Shown: positions 12,175 through 22,640 of the stretch, piece by piece | Numbering within the stretch: position 1 is the first letter of the stretch | Layout: every line of letters starts with the position of its first letter | From: Tachypleus tridentatus | Lineage: Eukaryota; Arthropoda; Merostomata; Xiphosura; Limulidae | Assembly: GCF_004210375.1 (NCBI RefSeq) | Contig: NW_027467782.1 | Span: 32,167,771 to 32,231,770 of the forward strand | Direction: 5' to 3' | Length of the DNA stretch: 64,000 nucleotides | Notes under the pieces: model-generated | Told to the model about the DNA's origin: nothing | The model's input: only the letters and a program-made list of their open reading frames with translations | Databases searched by the model: none | Position numbers and translations under genes: made by a program

Positions 12175-12338
12175 ATACTTACCTGGCGCTGAGAATGCCA
12201 TTATCAACAAGGTGGCTTCTCCAGAGCGAGGCTCGCCCATTGCACTCTGGGTGGGTGGAACTATGCCACTATCCCAAACTGGGAATGATGGAGCGTGTAA
12301 TTTTTGGTAGTGGAGGACTGCGTTCGCGCTATCCCCTG
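12175..12338 (+). ncRNA. U1 spliceosomal snRNA (variant or possible pseudogene)
   Basis: Exactly 164 nt, the length of human U1. The 5' end ATACTTACCTGG is the invariant 5'-splice-site-pairing region. Stem-loop I is CTGAGAA...TTCTCCAG with loop ATCAACAAG, whereas the U1-70K-binding loop is normally GATCANGAAG. Stem-loop II is closed by CCC/GGG and carries ATTGCACTCT, against ATTGCACTCC for U1A binding. The Sm site AATTTTTGG starts at 12299, and stem-loop IV ACTGCGTTCGCGCT is nearly identical to human. A purine/A-rich downstream stretch (GTAAAAATCGAAAAG) could be a 3' box; I cannot identify a PSE. Changes in the 70K loop and one mispair in the terminal stem make a divergent or dying copy possible. 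There is no poly(A) tail to suggest retroposition. Confidence 0.85.
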
Positions 12339-12544
12339 TAGTAAAAATCGAAAAGAAAAATTCAATTTGTTATTAGAGAAATGAAGTTGTATGTAAATAA
12401 TGAAAAGTGTGTAACTTCACAATGTTGAATCGTTCCTAACTCTCAATACCTCCTTATTGTCTGAAGAGAGATTATAAATAATACGCAACTAAGGTAAAAT
12501 AAAATTCTACCTTGCTTAAAATGTTCTTTTATACAGTGAAGCTT

Positions 12545-13075
12545 ACTACTGGTATGAGTGTTAAAACCTTTATTAAAATACAGTAGCGAACAATGTTTCG
12601 ACCTTAGGTCATCTTCAGGTTAACAAAGAGAAAGTTTGTAACTAGGCACATGTCTCAGGAACGAGAGTGTAAACATGTAAGGGATTGTAGGTGGCATTGC
12701 AGTTAGGTTATTAATTGGTACAGGTACAAAGATGTTCCTTTATATTGGCTGTAGTTGTTGTATCAGTGGGACTTCTTAGATTTCGCATTTCTTTCCCAAC
12801 TTAGTATGCTTATGTTGTGTTTGTTTCTGAATTCCTCGCAAAGCTTCACGAGGGCTACCTGCGCGTGTTGTGTTTGTCAGTGTAGTTCTTACATAGTATA
12901 GGCTTTAGTTTTCCACTTGGTTTTCAATAAATTTGGTGTTTACTGGAAAGTTGTTTTATTAAGATGTTTTACAAATGTTGGTGATCTTTTTCACTGTGGT
13001 GTGCAGCAGTGTAAGGTTTTGTAGTTTGTTGTATCCTCGAATTGATTATTGTTTGTTTGTTGTTGATCTAGGTGT
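12545..13075 (-). mobile_element. Penelope-like element end with intact hammerhead-like core
   Basis: Minus strand, same end as 3455-3690. Core: CTGAAGA (12618-12612), stem II GACC-TAA-GGTC, GAAAC (12599-12595). The region to 13075 matches 4040-4440 (for example TGTTTGTCAGTGTAGTTCTT and GGTGTTTACTGGAAAG). A short piece near 12827-12868 resembles a family 1 SINE tail. It faces a second Penelope end at 13084-13503, forming an inverted pair. Confidence 0.6.
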
Positions 13076-13083
13076 GTGCATAT

Positions 13084-13503
13084 AATTTTGTCAATGGTTT
13101 GGAAACCAGATTCAAAGAACACAAACACCTTCACATGTTTTTGAACACTGCAAATCAAATAAGCACAACATGCCCATAGAAAACGCCCAGATACTAATTT
13201 GGGAAACTAACGCAAAATAAAAGAAGTTCTACTTATGCAACAACTAAAACCAATGTGAAGGAACACCTTTATACATAACTACACTAATGAATAGCCTAAC
13301 ATCAAACTGCAACGCTATGTACGATCCCGTACACGTTTACACTCTCCTTTAATACATGTGCCCAGCAACGGTCATTTACAAACTCTTTCTTTGTTAACCT
13401 GAAAACGACCTAAGAACATCGAAACGTTGTTCTCTACTTTATTTTAATAAAAGTTTTTATACCCATACCAGCTTTTTTGAGATACATTTTTACTTCAAGT
13501 GTG
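13084..13503 (+). mobile_element. Penelope-like element end, inverted relative to neighbour
   Basis: Plus strand. Begins with endonuclease-tail sequence (TTTGGAAACCAGATTCAAAG, then TTTTTGAACACTGCAAATC; compare [12 protein letters not shown] in the 4157-4507 copy), then the untranslated end with GAACACCTTTATACATAACT, CCTGAAAACGACCTAAG and ATCGAAACGTTGTTCTC, a decayed hammerhead-like core. It ends CCCATACCAGC...GAGATACATTTTTAC, the reverse complement of the start of the 37870 copy. Confidence 0.6.
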
Positions 13504-14189
13504 TTTTTCGTCATCACAAATGATTTTTGGCGTGTTTTTTTCTGGCTACCTCTCCTACGAAATTGCATACATGCAACATGCAAAACAATAATTTTCTGAT
13601 GAGAAATAAATTGTGAAACAAAAATGTCTACAGTCTTCAGAATGTTTCTTACCTGTTACTAGGATGTCAGAAGCATTAATTTATGCATTGTGTTTTTAGT
13701 GACAAAAAAAGGTAACCTCACTGCAATTGGTTTGATTTGAACCATTCTGATACAGCTAATCTCATAAGGTGACATGAATCTTAAAAATTGGTATTCTTTT
13801 TCAATAATTTTGCAAGCAATTTTATCAAAATACATAATATTTATAAACTTTTAAGTTTATTATTTAATTTGTTAATTCATTATTGTTATCTTTTTTTGTT
13901 TATGTTTTATTTTGGTTTCCGAAATACGAGTTTTATTATTGTCGTAACTTTTAGCTCCTACATTATATATTTATGCTAATCGTTTTGAGAGATATGATGC
14001 ATTTTGTTGTTGTTTTACATTCACAGCTTTATTTAAAACTATTGTGGTTGATTTTTCTTGGAGGTAGTTGTATTCTATTTGCGATGGAGGAAATTAATTT
14101 AACTGTACTTTGAATAAGAAATCTTGTGTTTGATAACAAAGAATAATAGTATTCCTCTTTACTATATACGTATTTAGTTATTAATTGTG
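13504..14189. other. Unique AT-rich intergenic sequence
   Basis: Very T-rich. A 63-codon open frame at 13788-13979 is low-complexity hydrophobic and I do not consider it a gene. No repeats were recognised. Confidence 0.45.
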
Positions 14190-14295
14190 TTAGACCTTCA
14201 GTCTTGGAACCCTAAAAATCAGATTTTGATACCAGTGGTGGGCAGAGTACAGATAGGCTTTTGTATAGCTATGTACTTAATTACAAAACAAACAA
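14190..14295 (+). repeat. tRNA-derived SINE (family 2)
   Basis: CCTAAAAATCAGATTTTGAT, then ACCAGTGGTGGGCAGAGTAC and AGATAGGCTTTTGTATAGCT, ending ACAAAACAAAC. The B box and the GTGGTGGGCAGAGCACAGAT core define a second SINE family, also at 28981, 48676 and (antisense) 17391. Confidence 0.65.
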
Positions 14296-15704
14296 TTTTA
14301 TATTATGTTACCCTTTTTGTAAATAGTATTACTTTTGCAATAGTTCAATTTGTTTTGTTTTTCAGCAATTATAAGTATATTATTTTTTAATTGTTTGGTT
14401 ATTTTGGCGTACTCGTTTGTTTCGCTAATTTTTTTATCGCCTACATCTTTGGCAATTTGGTTTATGGTTGTTATAATTTGAATTACAACATACTTAGTTA
14501 TTTACTGCGTTTGCTCTATATCTTGCATTCTGTAATACAATAGCGTACACAGAATTTGATAGGTCTTGGGCATGTTTATAATAATATACTTAGATTTAAG
14601 GGCTTAGGTCATGAGCATTCACTTCTGTAGTATTCTAGTTTTAAAGATGTATTCTTAAGTTTTGTATGTAGCAAGTACACCAATGCTTCTTTCTGTAAAG
14701 ATTGTATTTATGAATGAAATTAAATTATTATGTATCACGTTTAACATTTTGAAAACTTGTATTCGTCGCATAGTGGGATTTCAAATTACTTTAACATGCT
14801 TTATAATTTAGAAGTTTTATATAATGTCTTCTGACTGCCATTTAATTGCAGGTGTAATTATAGAGTAATTTGCATACAACGTTCATGTAACCAGAATACT
14901 TTGTCGTTCATTTTACAAGGTTGCAATTTGCCAAATTTCCTATTCACAGGAAGACACTAATTATGTGTAAAATGACGTGGCATTCGGAAATTGAACGGAT
15001 AATTTACACGCATGTTTATAGGTTCAATGGTGAGGGTGAGATTGATTTTGAAAACTCACGGTAGTAGTAACAATCTATACATCCACTCACCTGATTCCTG
15101 ACCAACTCCGTGGTCTTTGAAAACATACAGGTTAAATAATAGAAATGGATTGCAGTAACTTGTAGTTCTGAGCACAACCCGCAATATTTTAGAAGTCAAA
15201 AAACGTCATATTTGTAATGAAATATAGCCGACGTTCAGTTATACATATACACAGCAATAACGATAGGTCTCATTAAGTTTGTTTCGTATTTTTGAAAATC
15301 CCAGCTTCAGATATAAAGTTTGATACATTCTCGTAATTCCAACACAAATCAAAGTGTAATAGTGTTAATAAAATTCGTCACTGCATATAATTGTTAGTGG
15401 ACGCTTACGGCATTGTTACCTTGTAAAAAATTAACGGCTGTGTCAGGTCTGGTAGACCAATGGCCGAAACAAAAGTTTAGGAATGAATGATGTATTTGTA
15501 CACTAATGTTTATTTTTTCACACAGTAATAATAATTTACAGTGGTTGTTTAGTAATTATATAAATTTCAACGCCTTATTCTAGTGAATCACAGAGATAAA
15601 AAAAACATACATGAACCGACATGTACATAAATTTTGCAGGCAACAATTTTTTAAAGTTATTCTTTTATGATTGATATCAGTCACTTAATTTTTAAAAAAA
15701 AGTT
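14296..15704. other. Unique AT-rich intergenic sequence
   Basis: No gene, RNA or repeat family was recognised in this stretch on either strand. Confidence 0.45.
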
Positions 15705-15705
15705 A

Positions 15706-16242
15706 TACAGGGTGTTCGGAAAGTCACTGTGCACAATATTTATTAACAGACATGTTTCAAAAAAGAATACAGGAAGTAAATATGAGTGACAATCATAAAC
15801 AATGTTGAAAGTGACCCCCCGTTGACATCAATACAGGCCTGGATCCTTCTTATTTTGTTTCTAAACACCGCTATCAGTTGCTGGCTTGAAATAGACTAAA
15901 TAAAATATGATTACAAAACTGCACAGTGACTTATGCACTATAGGGCCCAGCATGGCCAAGCGTGTTAAGGCGTGTGACTCGTAATCTGAGGGTCGCGGGT
16001 TCGCATCCCCGTCGCGCCAAACATGCTCGCCCTTTCAGCCGTAGGGGCGTTATAATGTTACAGTCAATCCCACTATTCGTTGGTAAAAGAGTAGCCCAAG
16101 AGTTGGCGGTGGGTGGTGATGACTAGCTGACTTCCCTCTAGTCTTACACTGCTAAATTAGGGACGCCTAGCACAGATAGCCCTCGAGTAGCTTTGTGCGA
16201 AATTCCAAAACAAACAAACAAAAGACTTTCCGAACATTTGTA
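15706..16242 (-). mobile_element. Mariner-family relic split by a SINE
   Basis: Left terminal inverted repeat TACAGGGTGTTCGGAAAGTC begins at 15706 and runs into ACTGTGCA. The partner is GACTTTCCGAACATTTGTA at 16224-16242, decayed from the expected ACACCCTGTA. Between 15800 and 15900 the minus strand encodes RIQACIDVNGGHFQH, resembling the very C-terminus of mariner transposases. The right end is interrupted by a family 1 SINE (15948-16225), so only about 260 bp of mariner remains. Minus orientation; a fossil. Confidence 0.7.
15948..16225 (+). repeat. tRNA-derived SINE (family 1), full length, best preserved
   Basis: Head GGGCCCAGCATGGCCAAGCG, anticodon arm GACTCGTAATCTGAG (CGT, so threonine-tRNA-like), B box GGGTTCGCATCCCC, body through TATAATGTTACAGTCAATCC and GGTGGGTGGTGATGACTAGC, then TAGCCCTCGAGTAGCTTTGT and an (ACAA)n tail. 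It is inserted in the right terminal repeat of the mariner relic, so it is younger than the relic. Confidence 0.92.
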
Positions 16243-17390
16243 CCCTTGATTCAAAGTCCCGACGTTTAGTGTTAAGTGGAATTTTTACTGAAGCCAGGAT
16301 TTTGGGACGGTAAAAAAAGCAAAAGTGATCAAATATACATCCACATAAAGATACCACAAATTCAGTTCGGCTTCAGAAAGAAATGTAACGTGGTCGTGAG
16401 CTGACTTCAAGACATGCAGAGTGTGATGTTTCGGCCTAGCCGTTGGAGTTTCGACTAATATTGCCTGCTGTAACATGAAATATTTATTTAAAGTAAGGAT
16501 GCAGTGGGCTAATGGAGCACGCAGGTACTAACTCGAGGCTTTACAGTTGAAACAAAGAGACTCGAGACTAAGAGTTCCAATAACACGTTTATTTAAGGCA
16601 ACAATCATTTAATATCTACACAATTTATCTTTTGAACATGATGACTGATATTTAAGAAATAATAGCATTTTAATACTTACAAAGAGCTTACGCCAGAATT
16701 GGCGTTTCTACTAACGGTTTTGCTTTTCAATTTGGCACAAAACTACACGAGAGTTATCTGCACTCTACTAACGGTAAGAGACATCTTTTCTCCTTCGCCT
16801 TGAACGATCGGAGTGCTTGCAATATTTTTCTCTATTCTGGCGTCTGTTATAGAACCTTTTACACGAGTGGAGAAGTGATTTGTCGCCCTATTCATAATTC
16901 AAAGTGCCAGCTCGCTTCCTGTTTATGAATTTCTAAGCTCGTTAGAATACATCTTCAAATGGTCAAAGTTTCTTTCCTGTTTACGAACTTTTAAGTTTGT
17001 TAGTTAATCATTCACCGGAAGCACCAGCCCATACTGTACTGTCGGTCCATTATCCAAGGTTCATCATCCAAGTTTCATACCACCTTTTAATCTTGACAGC
17101 ATCTATTTCTTCCAGTCTCAACACATAACAGAAGATTATCAGCGGGTTTCTCTGAATCTCTGTTTTGAATCATTCGTCTGTTGTTTATGATAATGTCAGT
17201 TCTTTTAAACAAGATATCATTTGATCATAGAGTGACAACTTTCTCGCTATGTTCTTGTAGTGGTCACTACTTCATAAACATATTTTATTATACTTCATTA
17301 CTTCCTGTTTATTAAAATAATTATTCGAGGATTCTATGTACCTAGCGATGCCTCAGAAAGAAAAAATTAATATTTCCTTGTTTTTTAATT
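16243..17390. other. Intergenic sequence, somewhat GC-richer
   Basis: Includes a short stretch similar to the SINE tail near 16733-16768 (GGCACAAAACTACACGAGAG). The rest (for example 16780-17060) is less AT-rich than its surroundings and may be an old dispersed repeat, but I cannot assign it. Confidence 0.35.
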
Positions 17391-17492
17391 AAGCACAAAG
17401 TTACGCAATAGACAATATGTACTCTGTCCCTCACGGTATTGAAACCCGTTGTTTAGCATTGTAAGTCCGCTGACATACCCTGAGCCATTGTG
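17391..17492 (-). repeat. tRNA-derived SINE (family 2), antisense
   Basis: Reverse complement of the family 2 pattern: AAGCACAAAGTTACGCAATA, CTCTGTCCCTCACGGTATTG, AAACCCG, AGCATTGTAAGTCCGCTGAC, ATACCCTGAGCCATTGTGG. The B-box complement (GGTATTGAAACCC) is visible. Confidence 0.7.
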
Positions 17493-18069
17493 GTGCTAAT
17501 AATTTCTTCTATCAGAACTATAAAACAGTAGAACTCAAAACACATTGTTTTGAAATGACTTTAGTTAACAGATTGGTTATTTAAAGTTGTCGAGGACTTT
17601 CTGATGCAAAGTTTTATTCCGCGATTATAATAGCATGTCAGTAGACGCGCTGACATGGAAGCAATGGAGGCAGCTGCCCGTGGACCTGGAGGAAAGAAAT
17701 TTGGTTATACAGTAAAACCCACAAAGCATCTTTTAGCTATATCTTCATTTAATCATAAAAGCATAGTTTTGGCTTTTCTTTCCATATACACTCTTGATTA
17801 AAAAATAACTGATATTATAACTTGAGTAATAACTAACAAATACTTTTTACTTTATACATTTAATAAATATCTGTTGTTACTTTATTGATGTTTCAAGCTT
17901 ATACTCTGAACTAAAACGGCTGCGTCTATCATTTTGACTTGTTTATGAACTTGTTACTGTTCTAATTTAGGATCTTCTCTTTAATAAGCTCTTAAAATGT
18001 TAAAAAAGAGAGAGAAAGGGAGCAAGAGAAGAATGTTTACCCCGAGGACTGTGCTGGCTTTCAAAACTT
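17493..18069. other. Unique intergenic sequence
   Basis: A small GC-richer island at 17640-17720 (CAGCTGCCCGTGGACCTGGA) could be read as a short coding stretch, but no family or splice frame supports it. The rest is AT-rich. Confidence 0.35.
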
Positions 18070-18345
18070 TTGCATGTGATAAATTAAAGGAAACTATATA
18101 CGCCAGTAGCTGACACGTGACAAATCAAAACAGCTGTATATTTCAGTATCTGATACGTTACAAAGGAAATTAAGCTTTATAAGTTGGTATGTGACACGTG
18201 ACAAAGGAAAGAAAGCTGTACAATCTAGTATCTGTATAGGTCAGTATCTCACATGTGATAAATAAAAGAAAGCTGTACAAGTCATTATCTGACACTGGAC
18301 AAAGGAAATGAAGCTGTAGAAGTTGGTATCTTACACGTGACAATT
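18070..18345 (+). repeat. Diverged minisatellite, about 41 bp, with E-box CACGTG
   Basis: About six to seven degenerate tandem copies of a unit like TGACACGTGACAAAGGAAAG + AAGCTGTACAAGTCAGTATC. CACGTG (or CATGTG, TACGTT) recurs in phase. Copies differ by many substitutions, so the array is old and not homogenised. Confidence 0.75.
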
Positions 18346-21180
18346 AAATGTAATTAAAAAACAGGTGTATAACGTTAAGAACTTTATATTATTTCGTTTA
18401 AGCAACTATGGTTTTCTTGCTACATTTTAAAGTTACCATAGAAAGAAAGGAGACGGATAATTTTGATTTATTTTGTATGGTGGTTACGATTTCACATAAA
18501 ATTAGGAAAGTTAATGTAGCAGATAATATTTGAAGCTTTCTCGAAAAAAAGTTGGAAATTTATTTCGGATTACGTAAAAAATAAATTTGTTAATTTTCAA
18601 ATGGAGAAAAGTATTTTAAATATCAGATTGAAATCACTTTACACTAGGAGTAGTGACTACTTGGACTCCATATATTAAAACATTAATTTTTTAGTACAAA
18701 TACTTTATTAGAAATTGTGATCTTTTATGTAGATAAGACTAATAATGTTTATTGAAAGCTAGCCAAGTCCGTGAAGATTCATGAGTCGTTTCGGACGATG
18801 TGTCAACGTAGTCGTATTACGGCTTCACCGTACAATATCTCGCAACATCACTAGTAAAATCCACTGTTGTCCAAGTCATTTATAAAATGTTAAATTCGAG
18901 TGTGATTTTGCAAAATCATTAACAACACTAGACTAAAATGCTTCTAGAACAGTTTAATATCTTATTCGACGTAAGAGATATATTTTGTTTCTTCTTGGAT
19001 AACTATGCTCTACGAATTAGGTACTTAATATAAAATACCACGTAACTGTATTGTTTTATCATCTTCACAGCTAAGATTTCTGAATACAATGTTGTTGCAC
19101 AGTTTCAAAGTTTACATTATCCGTTTATCATTCTTAGCCTGCCATCATGATCGACACGATGTTGATGTTAGGGCTCCAGGTTTTATTTTTTTCATTTTAT
19201 AATTTATTATTTTGCCTCGTGATAAAAAAATAAAATAAATGCAACTGCTTTAAATGAAGGCACCGATAAATGTCATTTATAATTTTCTTTTATTTTTTAA
19301 GTGCAACTTCATTTCTCACATTAGACCTTCTAAAAATTATTGATATTTTAATCATTATTCCCATACAAATATTCACATATTATTTTAAAACTAATAGAAT
19401 ATTAAAACAGTATTTTTTTTTGTGCATAAGCAAATCATATTCAACGTAATTAGCTATTATTTATGTTACTTAAAATATCATTCGCGATAAATATTCTATC
19501 TAATCTCTAAATGAGCGGAAGAAAATTCAAGCGTGAGAATTCTAGATGTGTTGTTTTATAAACTTCAAGTTACGAAAAGCATTTCTTTAGCCTTAAACTG
19601 CTTCAGTCATAGAAATGTTTATTTTATATAAAATAGTTAACTGACTATAGAAATAGCGGTGCGTAGAAAGAAAAACTGATTGGTGGTGCAAATTAAATAT
19701 TTTTAAATGAAAGTTATCCTTGTTTTTGATAGCTGAAGATTCATAAACAACTCATAGATTAAAATAACATTTCGACCATGCGCTAAAGTTTGTCATCTAG
19801 TGGCAATAAATTAAAATGACCATTGTTATTTTAAATAAAAACACGCATAAACTAAAATCAGATATTTTATAATTTCTTTTATTACTGTGAAATTTCAACC
19901 TTACAAAATGTTTTAAGTTGTAAAATTTAAGACCATTTTTCAAAGTAATAGCAATTTTTTGTTTTTTTATTACGAACAACAAACACATAGGTAAATTATT
20001 TCTAATGGAAATTACAATTTTGTCACATAAATATCAAGTGTGAGGTTATTCTTTAATTTTGATAATCTAAGTACACTTGTGCACAATTTCTTGAGGGAAT
20101 AAATCGATACCTATTTTTGATTGGATGATGCACATTGAATGGTTATTACACTTCAGCTCAAAAGTGTGCCTGTTGATTATTCGACCTTTATAAAATAATG
20201 GGAATGTTGACTTTCGCTGGTAACTAGAATGGATAAAAAACAAATCGACTTAATTTTGTCTTGCTGTTTTTGTCTCGTGATTTATTGATATGCATATTCA
20301 AAATAATTTTAATGTATAGTACTTAACCTTCAGTATTCCACAAATGTGTCTACAATATAACAGCAAAACAGTTTCAAAAATGTTTACCTCTTATATTTTT
20401 GCATGTAGTTTTCAAACTCCCAAACATAAATACTATGTTATTCAAAAAAGAACAACAACAAAAAACAGAATATTATAAAACACTTTAAAAATGTATTTTT
20501 AAAGCAAAACCCTACTAAAATTTGATAAAGTATAGTGTACATGCATGAATAGCAACGCTAAAATGTAGTATTTTTAACTATCTACAACGCTAAAGTAGTA
20601 TTTTGTTAATATCTACATGATGTACTTATCCATTTATGATATTGTTTTCTTCTCATTTTACTGATTTTTTCACGAAGCTTAGGTTTTGAAAAGTTACAAA
20701 CAATATGTGTTGGTTACTGATAGATACAAAGAAATGGTAAGAGATACAGATAGATAAAAGAGAAATAAATCAACCATTTTATGGCAGTTAAAACAAAGTG
20801 CATCAAAATTAAAAAAATATTTAAAAATGAGATACCTCAAAACATTGAAGAAAGTTAAGAATAAAACATTCACTTGATATCAACAAGAAAAACTATGAGA
20901 TATATTTTATCATGCATGATTGAAGACACCAGAAGAAATTAATTGTATATTTTTACACAACAGCATTACTAAGATACAAGCACTGGTTTACCTCTGCATT
21001 AAAACGCATTATTTATTGCATCAGTTTGTTAGATAAATATATTGTGGACACTCAATTAGAGAAATAGGTTGAATGGTATCACAATAATTTTGCGTGAATA
21101 CATTCATATGATTTGAATTTCTGATCAAGATAGACCACAAAGACCACATTGTTAACTATTTTAGAATAGTCACATTAAAA
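18346..21180. other. Unique AT-rich intergenic sequence
   Basis: 2.8 kb without a supported gene or repeat. The 63-codon minus frame at 19797-19988 is lysine- and phenylalanine-rich noise of AT-rich DNA. Confidence 0.45.
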
Positions 21181-21284
21181 CGCCCCCAAGGCTGAAAGGG
21201 CAAGCATGTTCGGTGAGATGGAGATTCGAATCACGACTCTCAGATTACGAGTCGAGTGTCTTAACCACCTGGCCATGCCGGGCT
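21181..21284 (-). repeat. tRNA-derived SINE (family 1), head only
   Basis: Minus strand: CCCGGCATGGCCAGGTGGTT, ACTCGTAATCTGAGAGTCGT, GATTCGAATCTCCATC, CATGCTTGCCCTTTCAGCC. The body and tail are missing. Confidence 0.85.
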
Positions 21285-21552
21285 GAAAGGATTGAAAGAT
21301 TTGCTTTTCTATAACGCATGTGTGTGAATATAAATATTCCAGAGCTGGTAGATATTGAGACGCATGCGCTCACGTGTATTTTCATTGTGTTTACACACAT
21401 ATAACCTTTTTACCACAATTTAATTATTTAATATCTTTCATCTTTATATTTAATTTTTAGATTGCAAAAAACTATATACCTTTCAAACTTCAGAAGTATG
21501 GCATTGTTGCCTCCCAAAATTTGATATATTTTAAAGTTTTTTCACCCCACCT

Positions 21553-21620
21553 TCCCCCACGTAGCTCAGCAGTAAAGAGCTTAAAGTTTCAAAGCAGTTT
21601 CAGTACCCGTGGTGTGTTTG
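21553..21620 (+). repeat. tRNA-like SINE fragment (family 2-like)
   Basis: CCCCCACGTAGCTCAGCAGT, AAAGAGCTTAAAG, CAGTTTCAGTACCCGTGGTG: an A-box/B-box-like layout resembling family 2. Short and diverged. Confidence 0.4.
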
Positions 21621-21642
21621 GAAAATTGTAATAAGACTTCAT

Positions 21643-22192
21643 ATGAATATTCCTTGTGAAACTTCCATTTCTCCAGGAGAAACGAAACAGATTACGTCAC
21701 ATCCAGTCGATAAAAAAACATCTACAGATAATATAGCAGCATTTACCCGACACCCCTATACTGATGGTGATCATGTATTTAAGAATACAGGGGAGAAAAG
21801 TGGCGTCACTACTCTGAAAACTGGAAATTTTTTCTGCATCATTAGTCAAAATTCTTTTCAATGCTACAGATGGTTTAAGTCGAAAATCTCCTTTTGTCAC
21901 ATTGTCTGTAGACAAGGCTTTAAATACAATAGTAAAGAATGGAAAACGATTCTCTTCTTGCTACATTATGGGTAGCAGTAGAAAGGGATGTATCATAAGT
22001 ACATTTTGGTTTAAGGTGCGTCGCATGGTGCTTACGAGATGTTGTTACTTTTTGAAAGGAACATGTAATAAACGTTTTAGAGGCAAATTATTCGGACACT
22101 CAATTTATAAACACGCTCAGAATAATGATTTAAAATCTACATTGGAAAACAAAGATACATGGATTACTTATAATTCAAATTGCGAATTATAA
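21643..22192 (+). CDS. Orphan coding-like patch, unknown origin
   Basis: Two overlapping open stretches (21643-21975 and, in another frame, 21842-22192) have richer amino-acid composition and higher GC than the surrounding DNA. The first opens MNIPCETSISPGETKQITSH. The second contains ATDGLSRKSPFVTLSVDKAL and CCYFLKGTCNKRFRGKLFGH, a Cys/His pattern faintly like a CCCH finger. I recognise no family. No signal peptide and no clear splice sites were seen. It could be an exon, a processed pseudogene or the remains of an inserted element. Confidence 0.25.
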
Positions 22193-22204
22193 TCATGTAT
22201 TTAA

Positions 22205-22640
22205 TATATAAAAACACCTACCATTTATTAGCCCAACTCAATAAATGATATAAATCCTTTTGTAAAGCAGCAGCATCCTTTTTGCAATCAGCAACAACCA
22301 AGACATTAATATCATCTGCAAATTTAAATATTTATTGACTATTCCTTCACCTATATCATTGATGTAGATCAAAAAGATCAAAGGTCCTAAGAGTGAGCCC
22401 TGAAGTACCCCACTTGTGACATTAGTCTAGTTTGACTGAACTCCATTTGTAACAACCCTATGCCTTTTTTATCCAGCCACTCTTCTTCCCAATTTGCTAA
22501 CTTATTTCCCACATCTTTCGAGACTTTTTTTCACAAGCCTTCTATGTATAACATTGTTAAATGCTTTCGAGAAACTCAAACATACCAAAACTACATTACC
22601 ATTACCCTCACCTACATAAGCAGTAACATTTTTCTATGTT
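22205..22640 (-). mobile_element. Non-LTR retrotransposon RT fragment (CR1/L2-like)
   Basis: Minus strand: QGSLLGPLIFLIYINDIGEG (about 22403-22344) is reverse transcriptase motif B/4. FKFADDINVLV just after it (22330-22297) carries the catalytic FADD box. Upstream, LSFSKAFNNVIHRRLVKK corresponds to the SKAFD motif, with N replacing the catalytic D. Frames change several times, including just before FADD. Both ends are truncated. Clade assignment from motif style only. Confidence 0.75.

Noticed and set aside
15948-16025. tRNA gene (threonine CGT-like cloverleaf)
   Set aside because: It is the head of a dispersed SINE with a conserved non-tRNA body; several copies in the window show the same.
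16500-17340. Possible LTR-retroelement fragment on the minus strand
   Set aside because: Only a polyadenylation-like word and slightly raised GC; no paired ends or coding parts were seen.
17640-17720. GC-richer possible exon (MEAMEAAARGPGGKKFG)
   Set aside because: No convincing splice sites or partner exons, and no family recognised.
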